From the NCBI GenBank assembly GCA_027620595.1, contig JAQCDI010000091.1, positions 1-8,684 on the forward strand: a DNA stretch of 8,684 nucleotides, written 5' to 3'. Below, one piece after another: positions 7,698 through 8,684 of this stretch. Position 1 is the stretch's first letter. Each line of letters begins with the position of its first letter. The DNA is from Bacteroidota bacterium (GTDB lineage: Bacteria; Bacteroidota; Rhodothermia; Rhodothermales; UBA10348). The position numbers and the translations under genes were made by a program. The notes beneath the pieces are model-generated. The model was given only the letters and a program-made list of their open reading frames with translations, did not search any database and was not told the origin of the DNA.

Positions 7698-8684
7698 CTA
7701 TTCGAAGTCGGTGTTCAGCCGGAAGCGCCCGATGCGGTTGTTGCCGCTGTCGGCCACATAGACGATCCGCTGGAAGGTGGCTACTCCCTGGGGCTGGCGG
7801 AATTGCAGCGCGCCGTCCCCGGTGCCACCGAATGAGACGACAACCGGAATGGTGGAGGTGGATCCGGGCGGCGGCGTCACGCCCTCGACCCCCTGCCCCG
7901 TGAAGACGTACAGGGAATCCGTTCCTCCGTCGGTGATGAACAGGAAGTTGGTCCCGTCGGCCGCCACGGTCACATCGGTCGGATTGGAAAAGCGGAATTC
8001 GTCATAGAGGAACGCGGCGCCGCGATCGGGATCCGCTGCGATCCTGAGCTTGTCCGTATCCGGTTGGTAATCGACCCCGTCCGACGTCGGCACGACGCGG
8101 ATGGAAAGAACCGGATACCGGAGCGGCGCCGATGGGGGAGCACCACCGCTGACCACATCCTCGAGGCCCGTGGACTGCAGCAGGATGAAGTGCCGGTCCT
8201 GACCGAAGAAGGAGCGTTGGGGCGGATGCACGTAGGTGGCCACGTCCACCGGGAACAGCGAGCTGCGCAGGCTCTCCCGCGTGGGATGCAGCGTCACGAT
8301 GGATTGCAGGTTCACCCCCTGCTCATCGAACTCCATGATGGTGTTGTGGGGCAGGATGAACGTGCCGCGCGGATTGACCGGGCCGCGACGCGACACGTAG
8401 ATGTGGTTGTCGAACAGGACACCCACGCCCGTGAACGACACCTCTTCGTCCGTGGGGATCGGATCCGGCGCGTTGAACTTGCGGGAGTCGTCGTCGAAGG
8501 GATGCCATATGATGTCGCCGATCCGGGGCGAGCCGGTTGTGATGTCGTCCAGTCGCAGTACAACCGGCAGATTCCAGGTTTGTCCGTTGACGGTCGTATC
8601 CCGGCGGGCGGTGACGTACACGCGGAACAGCCGATCCTGCACGACAGACGTTCCTCCTCCGGCAATCGGTACGAACGTGGCGGG
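7698..8684 (-). CDS. NHL-repeat beta-propeller protein, N-terminus beyond window edge
   Basis: The frame is open from the right edge to TAG at 7698-7700, giving 328 visible residues. The C-terminal third carries two NHL-type blades: FSNPTDVTVAADG...FLFITDGGTDSLYVF, and FRQPQGVATFQRIVYVADSGNNRIGRFRL at the very end. The N-terminal two thirds is beta-rich with repeated hydrophobic strand patterns (VVLRLDDI, GVGVLFDNHIYVSRRG, DRHFILLQSTGL), which suggests further blades that I cannot assign. A GTG at 8642 is in frame, preceded by GGAGGAGG. Coding continues without a stop to the edge (PATFVPIAGGGTSVVQD), so I take the start to lie outside and cannot see a signal peptide. NHL propellers usually serve as binding scaffolds; no catalytic motif is seen. 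It is the upstream partner of the exported nuclease, 4 bp apart, so an extracytoplasmic location is likely but inferred. Confidence 0.8.
   Translation of the reverse strand, partial: PATFVPIAGGGTSVVQDRLFRVYVTARRDTTVNGQTWNLPVVLRLDDITTGSPRIGDIIWHPFDDDSRKFNAPDPIPTDEEVSFTGVGVLFDNHIYVSRRGPVNPRGTFILPHNTIMEFDEQGVNLQSIVTLHPTRESLRSSLFPVDVATYVHPPQRSFFGQDRHFILLQSTGLEDVVSGGAPPSAPLRYPVLSIRVVPTSDGVDYQPDTDKLRIAADPDRGAAFLYDEFRFSNPTDVTVAADGTNFLFITDGGTDSLYVFTGQGVEGVTPPPGSTSTIPVVVSFGGTGDGALQFRQPQGVATFQRIVYVADSGNNRIGRFRLNTDFE

Noticed and set aside
8640..8642. GTG at 8642 with an upstream GGAGGAGG as the start of the NHL gene
   Set aside because: The frame remains open to the window edge with propeller-like residues and no signal peptide follows the GTG, so a start outside the window is more likely; not fully excluded.
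1..8684. tRNA/rRNA genes, CRISPR array, insertion sequences, prophage or defence system
   Set aside because: No repeat-spacer pattern, transposase motif, terminal inverted repeats with target duplication, or structured RNA was found; the gene content is ordinary envelope and secretome.

Overview
The window is a dense, GC-rich bacterial segment with five protein genes, two of which run off the ends, and no RNA genes, IS elements or CRISPR. The gene content points to the Bacteroidota/Rhodothermota side of the tree, most likely a Rhodothermales-type organism. The signs are a type IX secretion (T9SS) C-terminal sorting domain on an exported nuclease, a large secreted Asp-box/VPS10-like beta-propeller protein, a Ser/Thr kinase with a periplasmic TolB-N/FlgO-like plus TPR sensor half, and start codons with little or no Shine-Dalgarno sequence. 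This taxonomic call is inference from gene types, not from a marker gene.

Layout. Positions 1-2845 (minus) hold an Asp-box/VPS10-type propeller protein with a signal peptide; its C-terminus lies beyond the left edge. Upstream of it on the same strand, 58 bp away across a small inverted repeat, is a transmembrane Ser/Thr kinase with TPR repeats (2904-5300, minus). A 150-bp divergent intergenic region (5301-5450) separates the kinase from a plus-strand gene (5451-6383). That gene starts as a YtcJ-like amidohydrolase lipoprotein and then switches in frame, near position 5900, to the C-terminal part of a PEP/pyruvate-binding (PPDK N-terminal, ATP-grasp) domain. After a 134-bp convergent gap comes a minus-strand pair: an exported endonuclease/exonuclease/phosphatase (EEP) family protein with a T9SS sorting domain (6518-7693), preceded only 4 bp upstream by an NHL-repeat beta-propeller protein (7698 to beyond 8684).

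How the genes may work together. Four of the five products are predicted to be exported or to have a large extracytoplasmic part, so this is an envelope/secretome neighbourhood. The kinase and the propeller protein may be co-transcribed, and the NHL protein and nuclease almost certainly are. Nothing shows a dedicated new multi-gene system. The most unusual object is the amidohydrolase/PEP-binding chimera, which looks like the scar of an in-frame deletion or recombination (or an assembly join) and probably encodes a non-functional or strongly altered protein.
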